This document shows positions 1 to 8,981 of a stretch of DNA of 62,834 bases, piece after piece. The stretch comes from Nocardioides sp. Root140 (GTDB lineage: Bacteria > Actinomycetota > Actinomycetes > Propionibacteriales > Nocardioidaceae): NCBI RefSeq assembly GCF_001426745.1, contig NZ_LMFI01000015.1, positions 1 to 62,834 on the forward strand. Direction: 5' to 3'. Position numbers and translations under genes: made by a program. Below the pieces are notes generated by a model. The model ran no database searches. It saw only the letters and a program-made list of their open reading frames with translations, and was not told where the DNA came from. Numbering within the stretch: the first letter of the stretch is position 1; every line of letters begins with the position of its first letter.

Positions 1-120
1 GAGCCCGCACCCGACCTCGCCGGCAAGCGGGTCGGCATCTTCGGCCTGATCGCCCTGGGCCCGCACGTCTTCGGCTACCGGACGGCCACGATGCTGACCC
101 CTCCCACAATTGTCGGATAG
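1..120 (+). CDS. 3' end of an unidentified protein (partial)
   Basis: An open frame enters from the left edge and ends at a TAG at 118-120, giving 39 residues that end in LTPPTIVG. Codon use is normal for the window (third positions mostly G/C), so this is probably the tail of a real gene. Too little is visible to assign a family. The next gene starts 216 bases later, so it is probably a separate transcript. Confidence 0.5.
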   Translation, partial: EPAPDLAGKRVGIFGLIALGPHVFGYRTATMLTPPTIVG

Positions 121-181
121 GCCGAGCAGGCGGCCCCTGCTCGGTAACCCACGAATCTTGTGAGTGAGGCCCCGGCCCGCA

Positions 182-203
182 ACCCCGCCGACTACGACGG
201 GGT
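182..203. terminator. Inverted repeat downstream of the partial gene
   Basis: ACCCCG at 182-187 pairs with CGGGGT at 198-203 around a 10-base loop. It may end transcription of the partial gene. There is no T tract, and an operator role for the neighbouring transporter promoter cannot be excluded. Confidence 0.3.
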
Positions 204-262
204 CACGTCATACCGTCTAAGGGGCAGAGAGACCCCCCTTACTAGGGTCGTATGTATCTAAT

Positions 263-274
263 TATCAGACCATA
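263..274 (+). promoter_or_regulatory. Putative operator, TGG-N5-CCA family (degenerate copy)
   Basis: TATCAGACCATA lies 63 bases upstream of the binding-protein start. Its right half, CAGACCAT, matches the sites at 20718, 31389 and 51105; the left half is degenerate. The most divergent member of the recurring family. Confidence 0.35.
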
Positions 275-336
275 CTTTCGTGATGTGGAGCACACCGGCA
301 CGGGTCGGTGCTACCCGAGTGGATTGGAACACCATC

Positions 337-1545
337 ATGAAACGACAGCTCATTGCGGCCGCGGCGACACTCGCGCTGGCCACCACGGCAGCCTGCGGCG
401 CCGCCAGCACGAACTCGGGAAGTGATGGCGGGGACACGATCAAGATTGCCCTGATCCCACCCACCAGCGGGGCCCTGGCCCAGTTCGGGACCGACGCGGT
501 CAACGCCTGGAAGACCGCGGCACGTCTCGCCAACGACAACGGCGGCATCGACGGCAAGAAGGTCGAGCTGATCATCAAGGGGACCGACGCGGACCCCGCC
601 ACCACCCTGCGCGAGGCGCGGGAGGCGGCCACGAAGGACGGCGCCCAGTTCATCGGTGCCGTGATGACCTCCCCGGAGCACGCAGCGCTCAACGCCCAGC
701 TGGAGGGCCTGAACGTGCTGTCCTTCAACGGACTGGGCAAGGACGACGCCCTCGTCGGTGAGCAGTGCTCCAAGAATGCCTTCCACGTCGTGCAGACCAG
801 CAGCATGGACATCACCGGCCTGGCGTCGTCCATCTCGGAGCTGGCCGGCGACAAGTGGGCCATCATGGCCGTCGACTACGCCACCGGTCACAGTGCCGCC
901 AAGAAGTTCAAGGCGGCAGCCGAGGCCGAAGGCAAGGAGGTCGTCCTCGAGCAGTTCGCTCCGCTGAACACCACGGACTTCGGCTCGTACATCACGAAGA
1001 TCAAGGACAGCGGCGCCGACGCGGTCTTCGCGGTCGAGTACGGCGCCGACGGCGTTGCGTTCGTGCAGCAGGCCGACCAGTTCAACCTCGACAAGCAGCT
1101 CAAGACAGTCCTCGGCTTCAACATGGTCTCCGAGCCGCTCTTCAAGACACTGGGCAACTCCATCGCCGGCTACTACAACAACGTCGGCTACGACGTCGAC
1201 GGCGACAACGCTCTGAACAAGGAGTTCGTCGCCGCCTACACCGAGGACCACGGCTCGGCTCCCTACTACGTCCCGGCCGACAACTTCCTGTCTGCCGAGA
1301 CCCTGTTCGCAGGCATCGAGAAGGCCGGTAGCACTGACCCGGCCAAGGTTGCCGACGCGCTCCAGGACCTGAGCTTCGACAGCATCGTCGGCAACGTGAC
1401 GCTGCGTGGCGCTGACAACAGCCTGATGCGTGACTCCTACCTCGGTGAGGTGGTCAAGGCCGGCAATGGGCTGAAGTTCAAGATCCTCACGAACTCCTCA
1501 CCCGACGTGACCACGCCGGAGCCCGACTCCGCCTGCAAGAAGTAG
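337..1545 (+). CDS. Branched-chain-amino-acid-type ABC transporter substrate-binding lipoprotein (LivK family)
   Basis: Periplasmic-binding-protein type I, 402 residues. The start at 337 puts a signal peptide first (MKRQLIAAAATLALATTAAC), with Cys-20 as the likely lipidated residue; the -3 position is Thr, so the lipobox is not perfect. The mature part begins with the IKIALIPPTSG strand typical of LivK proteins. It is the first gene of a complete K-H-M-G-F set. A 13-bp hairpin follows it before the permeases, which would give more binding protein than membrane components. The substrate is not predictable from sequence; the surrounding CoA-dependent catabolic genes suggest an organic acid or terpenoid-like compound, not an amino acid. 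An upstream in-frame start at 280 is possible but would bury the signal peptide. Confidence 0.93.
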   Translation: MKRQLIAAAATLALATTAACGAASTNSGSDGGDTIKIALIPPTSGALAQFGTDAVNAWKTAARLANDNGGIDGKKVELIIKGTDADPATTLREAREAATKDGAQFIGAVMTSPEHAALNAQLEGLNVLSFNGLGKDDALVGEQCSKNAFHVVQTSSMDITGLASSISELAGDKWAIMAVDYATGHSAAKKFKAAAEAEGKEVVLEQFAPLNTTDFGSYITKIKDSGADAVFAVEYGADGVAFVQQADQFNLDKQLKTVLGFNMVSEPLFKTLGNSIAGYYNNVGYDVDGDNALNKEFVAAYTEDHGSAPYYVPADNFLSAETLFAGIEKAGSTDPAKVADALQDLSFDSIVGNVTLRGADNSLMRDSYLGEVVKAGNGLKFKILTNSSPDVTTPEPDSACKK

Positions 1546-1570
1546 CCACAGCGCGCCTTCGCCCACTCGA

Positions 1571-1614
1571 CGTCGGCGCCCGCGGCCCACTCTTCGGAGC
1601 GGCGGGCGCCGACG
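1571..1614 (+). terminator. Intra-operon hairpin between binding protein and permease
   Basis: A 13-bp perfect GC-rich stem, CGTCGGCGCCCGC at 1571-1583 with its complement at 1602-1614, and an 18-base loop. It sits between the binding-protein stop (1545) and the permease start (1631). It probably attenuates read-through or protects the upstream mRNA. Confidence 0.6.
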
Positions 1615-1630
1615 CAATGGAAGGAAACTC

Positions 1631-2485
1631 GTGAACGCAGCACAGGTGCTCAACGGGCTGGCCCTCGGATCACTCCTGATGGTCCTCAGCTCAGGACTGG
1701 CAATGATCTACGGGCTGCGCGGCGTGGCCAACTTCGCCCACGGTGCGCTCTACATGTCCGGCGCCTACATCGCCTACTCGGTCTCGGACCGGATGAGCTT
1801 CGGCGCGGCCATCGTCATCGTCCCGCTCGCCCTGGCCGTGATCGGTGTGGTGCTCGAGCTGTGCTTCTTCCGGCCGCTGCAGCACCGGTCGCACATCGAG
1901 CTGGGCCTGATCACGTTCGGACTGGCGTTGATCGTCGAGCGCGTCGTGATCCTGGTCTGGGGTGAGAAGACCCTGCGGGTCGTGCCGCCGGAGTTCCTCC
2001 AGGGCACCAGCACCGTCTTCGGCGTCGAGTACCCCAGCTATCGCCTCGCGATCATCGTGATCGCCCTCGCCCTGGCGGCCGGCCTCATCCTGTGGCTGCG
2101 GCTCAGCACGGTCGGCCTGCACATCCGCGCAGCCAGCCAGGACATCGAGACCGCCTCGATCATGGGCATCAACGTCGACAAGGTGAGCCTCATCGTGGTC
2201 AGCCTCGGCTCGGCCCTCGCCGGACTCGCCGGAACCCTTGCCGCGCCGTACATCGCGCTCGACCCGGGGATGGGCAATGCCTTCCTGATCACCGTGCTGA
2301 TCGTGGTCGTGGTCGGCGGCATCGGCAGCATCGCCGGCGCCATGATCGCGGGCATGGGGCTCGGCCTCATCCAGACCCTCAGCACCGTCTGGTCGCCGAG
2401 CTTCGCGGTGCTCGTTCCCTACCTCGCCCTGACCATCGTCCTGTTGTGGCGGCCCACCGGGCTCGCCGGGAAGAGGATTTCATGA
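1631..2485 (+). CDS. Branched-chain-type ABC transporter permease (LivH family)
   Basis: Hydrophobic 284-residue inner-membrane permease. The N-terminal GLRGVANFAHGALYMSGAY segment is the conserved LivH signature, and glycine-rich helices near residues 215-245 (VVVVGGIGSIAGAMIAG) match the family. The start is GTG with AAGGAA six bases upstream. It overlaps the next permease by four bases (ATGA), so translation is coupled. It forms the membrane pore together with the LivM-type partner. Confidence 0.93.
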   Translation: MNAAQVLNGLALGSLLMVLSSGLAMIYGLRGVANFAHGALYMSGAYIAYSVSDRMSFGAAIVIVPLALAVIGVVLELCFFRPLQHRSHIELGLITFGLALIVERVVILVWGEKTLRVVPPEFLQGTSTVFGVEYPSYRLAIIVIALALAAGLILWLRLSTVGLHIRAASQDIETASIMGINVDKVSLIVVSLGSALAGLAGTLAAPYIALDPGMGNAFLITVLIVVVVGGIGSIAGAMIAGMGLGLIQTLSTVWSPSFAVLVPYLALTIVLLWRPTGLAGKRIS

Positions 2486-3525
2486 CCACCACCGCACCTG
2501 CCGACGACATCACCGGCGAGATGGTGGAGCCAGTCGTCATCAAGCGTCGCCCCGGCCGGATGCTCTTCGGGCTCGGCGTGGGCATCGCCGTCCTGCTCGT
2601 CGGGCTGGCCATCCCCTACGTCCTCACCGACACCTACCGGATGAGCCTCGTGCTCGACGCCACCATCCTCAGCATGCTGGCGCTCGGCATCGGGTTCCTC
2701 GCCCGGCACCTCGGCATGATCAGCCTCGGCCACGGCGCCTTCTTCGGCGTCTCCGCGTACGCAGTCGGGGTGGGAATCACCAACTGGGGTTGGAGTCCAC
2801 TCACCGCAGTCGGGTTCGGGATCCTCGTCGGATCCGCGACCGCGCTGTTGATGGGCGTGCTCGTCGTGCGGGCATCCGGCTTCGGATTCCTGATGCTGAC
2901 GTTGGCGCTGTCGCAGGCGCTCTACCAGCTCAGCGTGCAGATCTCGGCCCGTCCCTGGACGGGCGCGCACGACGGCAAGCTGATCGCCTACGAACCCGAC
3001 ATGACCTTCCTCGGCCTGACCCAGGCCGACCTGATCAACCCCGGCCTCTACTGGCCTTTCGCCTGGAGCGCTCTGGTGATCAGCGGGATCGTCCTGTGGA
3101 TGGTCGGTCGCTCGAAGTTCGGCACCACCCTGGAAGGGATCAGGGAGAACGAGGAGCGGATGCGCTTCTCCGGCTACAACACCTTCCTGCCCCGCCTCGT
3201 CGCCTTCGTCCTCTCCGGTGCGGTGGCCTCGCTGGGCGGCGCACTCTTCGCGCTGAACGCGGGCTACATCTCGCCCCAGATCCTCGGCTTCACCCAGGCC
3301 GGTGACTCACTGATCGCCGCGCTGATCGGCGGATTCGGGATCATCCTCGGCCCGGTGCTCGGGACGTTCCTCTTCGTCTACGCCCAGGCCAACTTCAACT
3401 TCGGCGGAAACCTGCACCTGCTCACCGGAATCGCCCTGATCGTGGTCCTGGTCTTCATGCCGGGCGGCATCACCGGAGCCCTGCAGAAGCTCAGCCGACG
3501 CATTCGTGGAAAGGAACGCCGATGA
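2482..3525 (+). CDS. Branched-chain-type ABC transporter permease (LivM family)
   Basis: 347-residue second permease of the importer. A hydrophilic N-terminus of about 30 residues precedes the membrane helices; HLGMISLGHGAFFGVSAYA is the LivM counterpart of the LivH signature. The ATG at 2482 overlaps the upstream stop; the frame stays open further upstream, but that stretch is only the shadow of the LivH gene. It overlaps the next gene by four bases. Confidence 0.93.
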   Translation: MTTTAPADDITGEMVEPVVIKRRPGRMLFGLGVGIAVLLVGLAIPYVLTDTYRMSLVLDATILSMLALGIGFLARHLGMISLGHGAFFGVSAYAVGVGITNWGWSPLTAVGFGILVGSATALLMGVLVVRASGFGFLMLTLALSQALYQLSVQISARPWTGAHDGKLIAYEPDMTFLGLTQADLINPGLYWPFAWSALVISGIVLWMVGRSKFGTTLEGIRENEERMRFSGYNTFLPRLVAFVLSGAVASLGGALFALNAGYISPQILGFTQAGDSLIAALIGGFGIILGPVLGTFLFVYAQANFNFGGNLHLLTGIALIVVLVFMPGGITGALQKLSRRIRGKERR

Positions 3526-4223
3526 GCATCTTCGAAGGCCGCGGACTGACGGTCAAGTACGGCGCCGTGGTCGCCCTCGACAACATCGACATCACGCTGG
3601 AGCCGGGCGTTGTGCACGGCGTCATCGGGCCCAATGGGGCAGGGAAGTCGACGTTCATCGACGCCCTGTCCGGCCGCAAGAGGCCCTCGTCGGGCAAGGT
3701 GCTGCTCGAACAGGCCGACATCACCCGTCGGTCGGCGCGCTGGCGGCGCAGCAACGGGGTCTCGCGGTCCTTCCAGCGGACCAGCGTCTTCGGCTCGATG
3801 ACCGTCGGCCAGCAGCTCGAGATGGTGGCCCGCAAGAACGACGAGCCCGATCTCGACGGGATCATGAAGACGCTGGGCCTCGACGAGATCCGGGACCGGG
3901 TCTGCTCCGAGATCGCCTACGGCACCCAGCGTTCGGTCGACCTGGCCATCGCGCTGATCGGCCAGCCCCGCGTCGTACTCCTCGACGAGCCGTGCGCGGG
4001 TCTCGTCGCCGACGAGTCGGTGCGCATGCTCGACCACGTGCGCAACCTCTGCAAGGAGCGCAACGTTGCGGCCCTGCTGGTCGAGCACGACGTCGAGGGC
4101 GTCTTCCGGACCTGCGACGTGATCACCGTGCTCGACCTCGGCAAGCTGCTCGCCACCGGTGACCCGGCGTCCGTCCGTGCCGACAAGAACGTCATCCGCG
4201 CCTACCTGGGGAGTGCAGCATGA
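3522..4223 (+). CDS. ABC transporter ATP-binding protein (LivG family)
   Basis: Cytoplasmic ATPase of 233 residues. Walker A is GPNGAGKS (about residues 36-43) and Walker B is VVLLDEP followed by CAGL. The signature loop is unusual, YGTQRSVDLA instead of the usual LSxGxQR form, a variation tolerated in LivG proteins. Start and stop both overlap neighbours by four bases, so it is made in step with the permease and LivF subunits. Confidence 0.92.
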   Translation: MSIFEGRGLTVKYGAVVALDNIDITLEPGVVHGVIGPNGAGKSTFIDALSGRKRPSSGKVLLEQADITRRSARWRRSNGVSRSFQRTSVFGSMTVGQQLEMVARKNDEPDLDGIMKTLGLDEIRDRVCSEIAYGTQRSVDLAIALIGQPRVVLLDEPCAGLVADESVRMLDHVRNLCKERNVAALLVEHDVEGVFRTCDVITVLDLGKLLATGDPASVRADKNVIRAYLGSAA

Positions 4224-4915
4224 GCAGCCCGGTCCTTGAGTTCCGTGACGTGTCGGCGGCGTACGGCGGGGCGGTCATCCTGCAGGAGATCTCGTTCGCC
4301 ATCAACGAGGGCGAGACGGTCGGACTGGTGGGCCGCAATGGCGCCGGCAAGTCGACCACCCTGATGTCGGTCTACGGCGTACCGAGCGTGAAGGGCGACA
4401 TCCTGGTGGGCGGCAAGAAGGTCTCCGGTCGCGCACACGTGCCGACGGCGCGCGGCGTCTCGCTGGTCCCGCAGGGCAAGCGGATCTTCAGCAACCTGAC
4501 GGTCGAGGAGAACCTGATGCTCGGCCGCGCCTCGGGCCGCAAGGGCACCTGGACGCTGCCGGCGATCTACGACCTGTTCCCCAACCTGGCCCGCGGCAAG
4601 AAACGCTCCGGCACGTCGCTCAGTGGCGGCGAGCAGCAGATGCTCGCGATCGGTCGTGCCCTGATGGCCGAGCCGGCGCTGCTGATGCTCGACGAGCCGA
4701 CCGAGGGCCTCGCCCCGGTGATCATCGACGGCATCATCGAGGCGCTCAAGGAGATCCGCTCACGGGGGACGGCGCTGCTCCTGGTCGAGCAGCACATCGG
4801 GATGATCCAGAAGCTCGCCGACCGCTATCTCGCGTTGCGCAGCGGCCGCCTGGTCGGCGACGGCCCGGTGTCGCAGCTCGAGGACCGGGCCGTCCAGGAA
4901 CTGATCGCGCTGTAG
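4220..4915 (+). CDS. ABC transporter ATP-binding protein (LivF family)
   Basis: Second ATPase of the importer, 231 residues. Walker A GRNGAGKS, signature LSGGEQQMLAIGRAL and Walker B LLMLDEPTEGL are all intact. It ends the Liv operon: three bases after its stop begins a perfect 20-bp hairpin. Confidence 0.93.
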   Translation: MSSPVLEFRDVSAAYGGAVILQEISFAINEGETVGLVGRNGAGKSTTLMSVYGVPSVKGDILVGGKKVSGRAHVPTARGVSLVPQGKRIFSNLTVEENLMLGRASGRKGTWTLPAIYDLFPNLARGKKRSGTSLSGGEQQMLAIGRALMAEPALLMLDEPTEGLAPVIIDGIIEALKEIRSRGTALLLVEQHIGMIQKLADRYLALRSGRLVGDGPVSQLEDRAVQELIAL

Positions 4916-4917
4916 GC

Positions 4918-4967
4918 GGGTTGAGGGCTGAAGTGGTCGTCCAGCCAACCACTTCAGCCCTCAACCC
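4918..4967 (+). terminator. Strong terminator of the first Liv operon
   Basis: A perfect 20-bp inverted repeat, arms 4918-4937 and 4948-4967 with a 10-base loop, starts three bases after the LivF stop codon. There is no T tract, as is common in actinobacteria. Confidence 0.85.
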
Positions 4968-5006
4968 TGCAGGTGGAGAGGTCCCCACTCCGCATGCCGC
5001 AAGTTA

Positions 5007-5017
5007 TGGACTGACCA
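5007..5017 (+). promoter_or_regulatory. Putative operator, TGG-N5-CCA family
   Basis: TGGACTGACCATTGAC begins here, 36 bases before the racemase start. The 11-base core TGGACTGACCA is one of eight similar sites in promoter regions of this window. Confidence 0.5.
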
Positions 5018-5042
5018 TTGACACATCGCGTAGGCTGGTGAC

Positions 5043-6260
5043 ATGACGAAACGATCGTTCACAGGTCCGCTGGCGGGCCTGAAGGTGGTCGAGATCGGGA
5101 GTATCGGGCCGGGCCCGTTCTGCGCCATGCTGCTCGCCGATCTCGGCGCCGACGTCATCCGCGTGGACCGCACGAGCGGTGCCGCGCTGGTGGGCCCGAA
5201 CGCCGACTTCCGCACCGAGGTGATGCATCGCGGCAGGCGGTCGATCGCCGTCGACCTCAAGCACCCCGAGGGACGCGACGTCGTCCTCGAGCTCGTGCGT
5301 GACGCGGACGTCCTGATCGAGGGGTTCCGACCCGGCGTCACCGAACGACTCGGCATCGGGCCGGACGACTGTGCCGCCGTCAACGAGCGCCTGGTCTACG
5401 GGCGGATGACGGGCTACGGCCAGGACGGACCGATGGCCCAGGCCGTCGGGCACGACCTCAACTACGTCGCACAGAGCGGCGTGCTCGCCCTGATCGGGCG
5501 TCCCGACCAACCGCCGACACCGCCGCTCAGCCTCGTCGGCGACTTCGGTGGGGGTGGGCTGGTCCTCGCCCTCGGCGTCGTCTCCGCGGTGTGGGAGGCG
5601 CAGCGTTCCGGCACGGGCCAGGTGGTCGACGCCGCCATGGTCGACGGCTCGGCCTTGCTCGGCGCCGCCTTCCACGGCTTCGTCAGCGGAGGCACCTGGG
5701 AGACCACGCGGGGCGCGAACATCGTCGACTCGGGGGCGCCCTTCTACGACGTCTACGAGACCGCGGACGGGAAGTGGCTCGCGGTCGCGGCCATGGAGGC
5801 GCACTTCTACGCCGAGCTCCTGGAGATCCTCGACATCGACCCGGCCAGTCTCCCGGACCAGAACGACCGCGCCCGCTGGCCCGAGATGAAGAAGGTGTTC
5901 GCGGACGCCGTACGCACCCGGCCGCGCGACGAGTGGGTCGACCGGGCCGACGGCCGCGGCTGCGTCTCGGCGATGCTCGAGGTCGAGGAGTCGTGGGAGC
6001 ACCCGCACAACGTGGCGCGCGGAACCTTTGTCGACGTCGCGGGCATCACCCAGCCCTCGCCCCAGCCCAGGTTCAGCCGCACCCCCGCCGAGGTGGACGG
6101 TCCTCCGGCCGCGCCCGGCGAGCACACCCTCGAGGCGCTTGCCGCCTGGGGAGTGCCCCATGACCGCATCGAGAAGTGGACCCGGTCCGGTGCGATCGCC
6201 CAGACGGATCCCCCATCCACCGACAACACGAGTACCCACAAGGAGAGCCTCAGAAGATGA
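5043..6260 (+). CDS. Alpha-methylacyl-CoA racemase (CoA-transferase family III fold)
   Basis: Interconverts (2R)- and (2S)-methylacyl-CoA esters so that methyl-branched chains can enter beta-oxidation. 405 residues. It aligns by eye with Mycobacterium tuberculosis MCR: His-137 in GHDLNY and Asp-167 in LVGDFGGGG correspond to MCR His-126 and Asp-156, and Glu-252 to MCR Glu-241. The retained racemase residues make this reading better than a true CoA transferase, whose catalytic Asp lies elsewhere. The C-terminal 30 residues are polar and probably disordered. It leads a six-gene operon and overlaps the next gene by four bases. A racemase implies a methyl-branched substrate. Confidence 0.88.
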   Translation: MTKRSFTGPLAGLKVVEIGSIGPGPFCAMLLADLGADVIRVDRTSGAALVGPNADFRTEVMHRGRRSIAVDLKHPEGRDVVLELVRDADVLIEGFRPGVTERLGIGPDDCAAVNERLVYGRMTGYGQDGPMAQAVGHDLNYVAQSGVLALIGRPDQPPTPPLSLVGDFGGGGLVLALGVVSAVWEAQRSGTGQVVDAAMVDGSALLGAAFHGFVSGGTWETTRGANIVDSGAPFYDVYETADGKWLAVAAMEAHFYAELLEILDIDPASLPDQNDRARWPEMKKVFADAVRTRPRDEWVDRADGRGCVSAMLEVEESWEHPHNVARGTFVDVAGITQPSPQPRFSRTPAEVDGPPAAPGEHTLEALAAWGVPHDRIEKWTRSGAIAQTDPPSTDNTSTHKESLRR

Positions 6261-7069
6261 AGAGCCTCGAGAGGTCCTACGAGACCCTGCGGTTGCAGGA
6301 GGTCAGTCCCGGCGTCGTCGTCGTGACGCTGGACCGGCCCGACCGCTACAACGCGATGACCAACCAGATGTTCGCCGAGCTCGAGCGGATGGCGCTCGAC
6401 CTCGACGACGAGGACAGCCTCCGAGCCGTCGTGTTGACCGGTGCCGGCAAGGCGTTCTGCGCCGGCTACGACCTGGCCGACGCCGAGCACCTCTCGAGCC
6501 TGGGTGCCATGGGCATGCTCAACCAGCAGGAACGTGCTGCCCGGGCCCTGGTCGCCGTACGGTCCATGCGGGTGCCGGTCATCGCCGCCGTCAACGGAGC
6601 TGCTGCCGGAGGCGGCCTGGCGCTCGCCCTGCAGGCAGACATCCGGATCGGCACGCCGGCCGCGAAGTTCAACGCCGCGTTCGTCCGCATCGGCCTGTCG
6701 GCCGGCGACCTCGGCACATCCTGGTTGCTCACCCGGCTCGTCGGGCCGGCGGTGACCAGTGACATCGCGTTCACCGGCCGCATCGTCGAGGCGGAGGAAG
6801 CCGAGCGGATCGGCCTTGTGAACTCGATCAGCAAGGACGACGAGCTGCTGGACGACGCCCTCGCGCTGGCCGCCCAGATCGTCTCGAACAGCCCCGGGGG
6901 AGTGCAGCTCTCCAAGCGTGCGCTGCAGGCGAACATGGAGGTCGGCTCGTACGCCGCCGCGCTCGAGCTCGAGAACCGTGGCCAGGCGCTCCTGACCCGC
7001 GGATCGGACATGCCCGAGGCCCTCGCGGCCTTCAAGGAACAGCGCCAGCCCGTCTTCACGGGGGAGTGA
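6257..7069 (+). CDS. Enoyl-CoA hydratase/isomerase family protein (crotonase fold), tandem copy 1
   Basis: 270-residue crotonase-superfamily protein. The CoA-binding FCAGYDLAD segment and oxyanion-hole GGGLALALQADI segment are present. Neither of the two crotonase glutamates is found: the first position falls in GGGLALA and the second, normally in PEI, reads AAFVRIG. An Asp is present in GLSAGDLGTS, a region where dienoyl-CoA isomerases also carry an acidic residue. It may therefore be an isomerase, not a hydratase; the exact reaction is unknown. Start chosen at ATG 6257, coupled to the racemase stop, with AGGAGAG upstream. Confidence 0.82.
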   Translation: MKSLERSYETLRLQEVSPGVVVVTLDRPDRYNAMTNQMFAELERMALDLDDEDSLRAVVLTGAGKAFCAGYDLADAEHLSSLGAMGMLNQQERAARALVAVRSMRVPVIAAVNGAAAGGGLALALQADIRIGTPAAKFNAAFVRIGLSAGDLGTSWLLTRLVGPAVTSDIAFTGRIVEAEEAERIGLVNSISKDDELLDDALALAAQIVSNSPGGVQLSKRALQANMEVGSYAAALELENRGQALLTRGSDMPEALAAFKEQRQPVFTGE

Positions 7070-7074
7070 GTGAG

Positions 7075-7920
7075 ATGACCGTGACCGACCGACCCCAGCA
7101 GGCAACCGTGGCCGTGGACTTCCCGCCCCTCCAGGAGCTGACCTTCGAGGTCCTCGAGGGAGACATCGGCGTCCTGCGGATCAACCGACCCGACCGGATG
7201 AACAGCCAGACGATCCGGATGTTCAGTGAGTACGGCGAGGCCGCGTTCGCCTTGCGCGACGCGCCCCTGCGCGCCCTCATCCTGACCGCCACGGGTGACC
7301 GCGCCTTCTGCGCAGGCTTCGACCTCGACGAGATCCACCGGATCACCGAGATGGGCGTGCGTGAGTTCCTCAAGTTCCAGGAGATCGCCACGGGTGGCAT
7401 CCAGGGCATCAGGCACCTGCCGTTCCCGGTGATCGCCGCGATCCACGGACCGGCGACCGGTGGCGGGCTGGCCCTCGCCCTGGCCGCCGACATCCGGCTT
7501 GCCGCGCCGACGGCCAAGTTCAGCGCCGCCTTCGTGAAGGTCGGGTTGTCGATGGGCGAGCTCGGCACGTCGTACAACCTGAGCCGCCTGATCGGCCCTG
7601 CGAAGGCAGCCGAGATCGGCTACACCGCACGCATCGTGAAGGCCGACGAGGCCGAGCGGATCGGGCTGGTCAACCGCGTCGTACCCTCCGACGAACTCTT
7701 CGACGAGGCCCTGGCAATGGCCCGGATGATCGCGCAGAACTCGCCCGGTGGAGTCCGCATGTCCAAGCGAGCGATCCAGCGCAACCAGGAGATCACGTCG
7801 TACGCCGCGGCGATCGAGCTCGAGAACCGCGGCCAGGCGCTGATGTCGCGCACCACGGACATGCCCGAGGCACTGGCCGCGTTCAAGGAGAAGCGGGCAC
7901 CCCGCTTCACCGGGGAGTGA
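7075..7920 (+). CDS. Enoyl-CoA hydratase/isomerase family protein (crotonase fold), tandem copy 2
   Basis: 281-residue paralogue of the preceding gene: the two share the AAFV-x-x-GLS core and a nearly identical C-terminal segment (RGQAL followed later by DMPEALAAFKE). Where copy 1 has Asp in GLSAGDLG, this copy has Glu in GLSMGELG, so the pair may have split function. The crotonase glutamates are again missing. Start: ATG 7075 has GGGGGAG at good spacing; a GTG at 7066 overlapping the upstream stop is the alternative. Confidence 0.82.
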   Translation: MTVTDRPQQATVAVDFPPLQELTFEVLEGDIGVLRINRPDRMNSQTIRMFSEYGEAAFALRDAPLRALILTATGDRAFCAGFDLDEIHRITEMGVREFLKFQEIATGGIQGIRHLPFPVIAAIHGPATGGGLALALAADIRLAAPTAKFSAAFVKVGLSMGELGTSYNLSRLIGPAKAAEIGYTARIVKADEAERIGLVNRVVPSDELFDEALAMARMIAQNSPGGVRMSKRAIQRNQEITSYAAAIELENRGQALMSRTTDMPEALAAFKEKRAPRFTGE

Positions 7921-7927
7921 GGACGCG

Positions 7928-8980
7928 ATGAGCGACTGGGACTGGTCCGTCGAGGAGCGCGGCCGACTCGCCGCCTTCCTCGAGAAGCGAGGCCTGTCCT
8001 CGGGTGAGGTGACCACGCAGCGCATCGGTGACGGCCACTCCAACCTCACCTACCTGGTCTCCGACAGCACCGGACGCCAGGTCGTCGTACGCCGTCCGCC
8101 GCCACCGCCGACCCCGCCGGGTGCCCACGACATGTTGCGCGAGGCCCGGCTGGTCGGGGCCCTGGCGGGAACGCCGGTCCCGGTCGCCGATGTCCTGGCC
8201 ACTGCAGAGGCCGATGAGGTCATCGACGTGCACTTCTACGTGATGAGCTTCGCCGCCGGTCCGGTCGTCACCACCGAGTCCCCGGCACCCCTCGACACTC
8301 CTGAGGTGCGGCGCCGGATCGGCGAGACCCTGGTCGACACGCTGGCCGACCTGCACGCCGTCGACTGGCGGGCCGCCGGGCTCGCCGACATCGGCAAGCC
8401 CGAGGGCTTCAACGCCCGCCACCTCAAGCGGATGGCGCGCCTGGTGGCCGACGACGACGGGAAGCCGCCGCCGCACTTCGCGGAGATCGACGCCTGGCTG
8501 CAGGTGCATGTCCCGGCCGAGTCGGGCGCGGCGATCGTGCACAACGACTTCCGCATCGGCAACGTCGTGCTCGACGCGGACCGGCCCGGCGAGATCAAGG
8601 CGGTGCTCGACTGGGAGCTGGCCACCATCGGTGACCCCCTGTTCGACCTCGGCTACTTCCTGAGCAGTGTGCCCGACCCGGAGGAGCCGCTGACTCCGAC
8701 CGAGGAGCTGGGCACGGCCATGCTCGAGGACGGCTACCCGACCCGCAAGGAGCTTGCTGCCCGCTACGCGGATCGCACCGGCGCCGACCTCGGTGAGCTC
8801 GACTGGTACACCGCGCTGGCCCTGTGGAAGCTCGCCGTGCTCTACGAATACGGCCGCCGACGGGCCGCGCGCGGCGTCGGCGACGACTACTACGCCGACC
8901 AGGCCCTCGTGCAGTCGTTCCTCGATGCCGCCCACCACACCGCCGGACTGCCCCCTGCCCCTGCTCCACCGGAGGACTGA
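7928..8980 (+). CDS. Phosphotransferase of the LvaA / ACAD10-11 N-terminal type (aminoglycoside phosphotransferase fold)
   Basis: 350-residue kinase-fold protein. It has the GDGHSNLTY loop (34-42), catalytic loop HNDFRIGN (205-212, Asp-207) and metal-binding LDWELATIGDP (227-237). These are hallmarks of the family that includes Pseudomonas putida LvaA and the N-terminal domain of mammalian ACAD10/11. In characterised members the enzyme phosphorylates the hydroxyl of a 4-hydroxyacyl-CoA, and phosphate is then eliminated. No small LvaB-like partner or adjacent dehydrogenase is seen here, so the substrate is inferred. It lies in an operon with CoA-ester enzymes, which supports a hydroxyacyl-CoA kinase over an antibiotic kinase. 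Confidence 0.8.
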   Translation: MSDWDWSVEERGRLAAFLEKRGLSSGEVTTQRIGDGHSNLTYLVSDSTGRQVVVRRPPPPPTPPGAHDMLREARLVGALAGTPVPVADVLATAEADEVIDVHFYVMSFAAGPVVTTESPAPLDTPEVRRRIGETLVDTLADLHAVDWRAAGLADIGKPEGFNARHLKRMARLVADDDGKPPPHFAEIDAWLQVHVPAESGAAIVHNDFRIGNVVLDADRPGEIKAVLDWELATIGDPLFDLGYFLSSVPDPEEPLTPTEELGTAMLEDGYPTRKELAARYADRTGADLGELDWYTALALWKLAVLYEYGRRRAARGVGDDYYADQALVQSFLDAAHHTAGLPPAPAPPED

Positions 8981-8981
8981 G

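Noticed and set aside
7928..8980. Aminoglycoside resistance kinase
   Set aside because: LDWELATIGDP and GDGHSNLTY features and operon context fit LvaA/ACAD11-type kinases.
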